Origin: Acholeplasma sp. OttesenSCG-928-E16
GTDB lineage: Bacteria > Bacillota_I > Bacilli_A > Acholeplasmatales > Acholeplasmataceae
Length of the DNA stretch: 64,000 bases
Assembly: GCA_030266845.1 (NCBI GenBank)
Contig: JAJDIT010000001.1
Span: 98,174-162,173, forward strand
Direction of reading: 5' to 3'
Shown here: positions 61,263 to 64,000 of the stretch, one piece after another
How the letters are laid out: each line of letters opens with the position of its first letter
Numbering within the stretch: position 1 is the stretch's first letter
Made by a program: the position numbers and the translations under genes
Notes under the pieces: model-generated
Told to the model about the DNA's origin: nothing
The model's database searches: none
The model's input: the letters and a program-made list of their open reading frames with translations, nothing else

Positions 61263-62404
61263 GAAATATTTATATTTTAGGGGCTACTGGATCAATTGGA
61301 CAACAAACCCTAGAAGTTATTAGAGAATTAGATGAATTTAAATTGATTGGAGTGTCCTTAGGTACTGATGATACTCTAAATCATCAAATTCTAAAAGATC
61401 CTAATATTGAGATAGCGTGCCTAAGAAATGATGATAAATTAAAAGACTACCAAGATAAGTACAAAAATATATACTTTGTTGTTGGTGATTCAGGATTACT
61501 AGCAATTTCTAAATACAAAAAAAGAGGAGTTTTGGTTAATGCTTTATCAGGATCTGTTGGATTATTACCGACAATAGAAGCGATTAAAGCTAAAAAGGAT
61601 ATCGCCTTAGCCAACAAAGAGTCCTTAGTTATGGCAGGGGATATTATTAATGATCTATTGATAAAATACAATGTTAATTTATATCCGATAGACAGTGAAC
61701 ATAGTGCCATTTTTCAGTTAATTAATAACCAAAAAATTAACGAAGTCAAAAAAATAGTAATTACTGCTAGTGGTGGTGCTTTTAGAGATAAAAGTAGAGA
61801 TGAACTTTTAAATGTTACTCTGGAAGATGCCCTAAAACACCCAAATTGGTCAATGGGACCAAAAATAACGATAGACAGCGCAACAATGGCTAACAAATGT
61901 TTAGAGATTATTGAGGCACATCACCTCTTTAAGTTACCTTTTGAAAAAATAGAAACTATTTTACATAAGGAAAGTATCGTTCATGGATTGGTTTACTTTT
62001 GTGATTCAACAGTCACTGCTAGTTTTGGCTCACCTGATATGAGGATTCCTATTCAATATTCACTAACATATCCAAAAAGAAGAAAAAATGACTACCCATC
62101 ACTAGAATTAAAAGATTTGTCATTTCAAAAAATGGATTTTGACCGATTTCCACTTATTAAACTCACATATGATGTATTATCAAAAAAGGGACTATATCCG
62201 ACGATTTTTAATGCAGCAAATGAAGCGGCAGTAAATATGTTTTTAAATGGTAAAATCAATTTTTTAGAGATAGAATCTATTATCTTTGATACAATAAATA
62301 GATGGGAAAACATACCTAAGCCTTTATTAGAAGAAATAGTTAAGGCAGATAAAGATGTTAAGGAAAGCGTCTATCAAATGTTTGGAAAGGGAAGTATTAA
62401 ATGA
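61259..62404 (+). CDS. dxr: 1-deoxy-D-xylulose 5-phosphate reductoisomerase
   Basis: First committed step of the MEP isoprenoid pathway, using NADPH and a divalent metal. Signatures: LGATGSIGQQTL (5-16), ALANKESLVMAG (about 115), PIDSEHSAIFQ (about 143), TASGGAFRD (about 169) and HPNWSMGPKITIDSATMANK. The length of 381 is standard. It overlaps cdsA and rseP by 4 bases each. It provides precursor for UppS in the same cluster, so the organism makes isoprenoids by MEP. Confidence 0.97.
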   Translation: MRNIYILGATGSIGQQTLEVIRELDEFKLIGVSLGTDDTLNHQILKDPNIEIACLRNDDKLKDYQDKYKNIYFVVGDSGLLAISKYKKRGVLVNALSGSVGLLPTIEAIKAKKDIALANKESLVMAGDIINDLLIKYNVNLYPIDSEHSAIFQLINNQKINEVKKIVITASGGAFRDKSRDELLNVTLEDALKHPNWSMGPKITIDSATMANKCLEIIEAHHLFKLPFEKIETILHKESIVHGLVYFCDSTVTASFGSPDMRIPIQYSLTYPKRRKNDYPSLELKDLSFQKMDFDRFPLIKLTYDVLSKKGLYPTIFNAANEAAVNMFLNGKINFLEIESIIFDTINRWENIPKPLLEEIVKADKDVKESVYQMFGKGSIK

Positions 62405-63984
62405 GTTTTTGGTTTATTTTATTAAATATAGTAGTTTTTATTTTGGTGCTTGGAATTATCGTCCTACTCCATGAGTTGGGACATTTTATTGTAGCCAAAA
62501 AAAGCAAGGTATTATGTCATGAGTTCGCCATTGGAATGGGACCAACTCTTCTGAAAGTCAAAAAAGGAGAAACGGTTTATGCTATAAGAGCTATTCCAAT
62601 AGGTGGTTTTGTTAGTATGGCGGGAGAAGATGCAAACATCGCTATGATCAAAAAGGATCAATATATCTCCGTTAATATTGACTCAACGGGTAAAATAACC
62701 GAAATTATTATCGATAATGCTAAAGATGGCTCGATTTATGGTAGAGTGACTAATTTTGATTTATTTGGGAAGGATTTTTCACCACTTTTTATCGATTTAG
62801 ATGTTGATGGGGAAGTTATCAGATTTGATGTATTAAGAAATGCTAGTTACGTTTTCGGTAAAAAAACATTACAAATTGCTCCTCAAGAAAAGAGTTTTGA
62901 ATCAAAAAAAATATGGCAAAGAATGCTGATAATTGTTGCTGGACCAGCAATGAACTTTGTATTAGCGTTTTTATTATTTTTAATAGTTGGATTTGCAACC
63001 GGTAAACCTCAGAACACAAATGTTATTGGTAATATAGCTGAGGGGTATCCAGTCTTTAATAAATTACAAGCAGGCGATAAAATCACCCATATTGGTTCAA
63101 AAGAAGTCCATGATTGGGACGATATTGGGGAATGGTTGTATTTTTTTGCTGGAAAAGAAAACTTGAGGATAACATATGAGAGAAACGGTGTAACAACAGA
63201 TATAAAAGTAACGCCGCTTGTTGACATTAGATCGGTTGGGATTGCAAACTTTGATCCGGAAGGAAAAATTTATTCAGAGACATATATCGGACAAGCCTCT
63301 GGAAATGCTGAAGGGTTTTTAATAACAGGAGATAAGATACTAGCTATTAAAGAAGATTTAAAAAAAGAAGACTCTGATGTTTCTGCTTGGCAACAAGTAT
63401 CATCATGGGAAGACATCGTCGCTTTTTTTAAGGAATATGATGAAACAACTGTTAAATACAAAGTTGAAAGAGAAGACATAAATGATCCAGTAATTGTTGA
63501 ATATAAAGCTTGGGTTAATAAGACCCTAGAATCACAAGGTGTTTCTAAGATAGCATCTGTTATTGGAATCAACCCTGAGTACAAATTTGATTTTCTATAT
63601 GCTTTTGAATATTCTTTTAAAGAAATAGGAACTAGCTCAACACAAATATTCAAAACGCTTGGTATGCTTTTTTCAAACAGCCAAATCGGTGTTAGCGATT
63701 TATCCGGACCGATTGGAATCTTTAATTTGATAGGTCAAATAATGAGAAATGGTTTTTTAGCAGTAATCTCATTTACTGCCTTCCTTAGTGTTAATATAGG
63801 AATAATGAATTTACTGCCGATTCCTGCACTAGATGGAGGAAGATTATTATTTTTAATCTATGAAGCCATTACAAGAAAAAAAATCCCACCAAAGGTTGAG
63901 AATACGATTAATAATGTTATGTTTATTGCACTAATGGCCTTGTTTTTGTTCATTGCTGTGATGGACATAGGAAGACTATTCTAG
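62401..63984 (+). CDS. rseP: RseP/RasP-type site-2 membrane metalloprotease
   Basis: Intramembrane zinc protease that cleaves anti-sigma factors and signal peptides. The zinc motif HELGH is in the first helix (about 25-29), IPIGGFVSMAGED follows, one or two PDZ-like domains lie in the middle (about 190-370), and the third zinc ligand is in LLPIPALDGGRL (about 475-486). At 527 residues it is longer than the B. subtilis enzyme (about 420), with extra segments at about 75-155 and 290-385. The gene is complete, and the window ends 16 bases after its stop. Confidence 0.94.
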   Translation: MSFWFILLNIVVFILVLGIIVLLHELGHFIVAKKSKVLCHEFAIGMGPTLLKVKKGETVYAIRAIPIGGFVSMAGEDANIAMIKKDQYISVNIDSTGKITEIIIDNAKDGSIYGRVTNFDLFGKDFSPLFIDLDVDGEVIRFDVLRNASYVFGKKTLQIAPQEKSFESKKIWQRMLIIVAGPAMNFVLAFLLFLIVGFATGKPQNTNVIGNIAEGYPVFNKLQAGDKITHIGSKEVHDWDDIGEWLYFFAGKENLRITYERNGVTTDIKVTPLVDIRSVGIANFDPEGKIYSETYIGQASGNAEGFLITGDKILAIKEDLKKEDSDVSAWQQVSSWEDIVAFFKEYDETTVKYKVEREDINDPVIVEYKAWVNKTLESQGVSKIASVIGINPEYKFDFLYAFEYSFKEIGTSSTQIFKTLGMLFSNSQIGVSDLSGPIGIFNLIGQIMRNGFLAVISFTAFLSVNIGIMNLLPIPALDGGRLLFLIYEAITRKKIPPKVENTINNVMFIALMALFLFIAVMDIGRLF

Positions 63985-64000
63985 ATTCTTAATATTATTT

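Noticed and set aside
10241..62404. TGA read as tryptophan, as in Mycoplasma
   Set aside because: Several intact genes end in TGA at the expected lengths and tryptophans are encoded by TGG.
1..64000. Horizontal-transfer or prophage island
   Set aside because: No integrase, transposase, tRNA target or direct-repeat boundary was recognised, and base composition looks even by eye.

Overview
The window is AT-rich DNA from a low-GC Bacillota (Firmicutes/Mollicutes-like) bacterium. The order rpsB-tsf-pyrH-frr-(small gene)-uppS-cdsA-dxr-rseP at 55846-63984 is the classical Bacilli housekeeping order. TGA is used as a genuine stop (anmK, pyrH, the NHL-TPR gene and the third GHL10 gene all end in TGA) and tryptophan is TGG, so the code is the standard bacterial one, which excludes Mycoplasma/Spiroplasma. 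Most non-lipoprotein surface proteins end in a transmembrane helix plus a basic tail with no LPxTG sorting signal, which fits a bacterium with little or no wall (Acholeplasma/Izemoplasma-like). That placement is inference, not something the sequence proves.

Layout. 41-1415: dUTPase and mannose-6-phosphate isomerase. 1551-4446: nagA, nagB and a double-GNAT protein (amino-sugar catabolism). 4574-7967: etfB-etfA-lactate dehydrogenase, with the architecture of the electron-confurcating Ldh-EtfAB complex. 8057-10126: a GNAT protein and a MurR/RpiR-type regulator. 10241-25695: one 15-kb co-directional run with anmK, a BadF/BadG sugar kinase, a GH4 enzyme, three GHL10 (DigH/YngK-type) proteins carrying four catalytic domains, a serine hydrolase and a lipoprotein N-acetylmuramoyl-L-alanine amidase. 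25816-28314: a large surface protein behind a perfect consensus promoter overlapped by a cre-like operator. 28511-48581: a 20-kb run with two solute-binding proteins, four ABC permeases, an uncharacterised membrane module (NHL-TPR, Yip1, DUF5696-like, YesL-like), then namZ, nagZ, a second sugar kinase, murQ and a GH18 lipoprotein. 48637-49665 (minus): a degenerate polysaccharide deacetylase and a thioredoxin-like lipoprotein. 49839-54082: SGNH hydrolase, lipoprotein, NAGPA-type phosphodiester glycosidase and GH5 lipoprotein. 54142-55641 (minus): an FAD oxidoreductase. The rest is the housekeeping cluster.

How the genes fit together. Nearly everything from 1551 to 48581 can be read as one programme for eating peptidoglycan. 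The secreted amidase strips stem peptides. Secreted GHL10 and GH18 enzymes cut the denuded glycan. Substrate-binding proteins and permeases bring in oligosaccharides. Cytoplasmic NamZ and NagZ alternately remove MurNAc and GlcNAc. AnmK and two BadF/BadG kinases phosphorylate the sugars. MurQ splits MurNAc-6P into GlcNAc-6P and D-lactate. NagA and NagB send GlcNAc-6P to fructose-6-phosphate, and the Etf-linked dehydrogenase can oxidise the D-lactate. If the host has no wall, this is scavenging of other bacteria's walls rather than self-recycling. No CRISPR array, insertion sequence, rRNA or tRNA gene was recognised. No stretch longer than 300 bases is without a gene.
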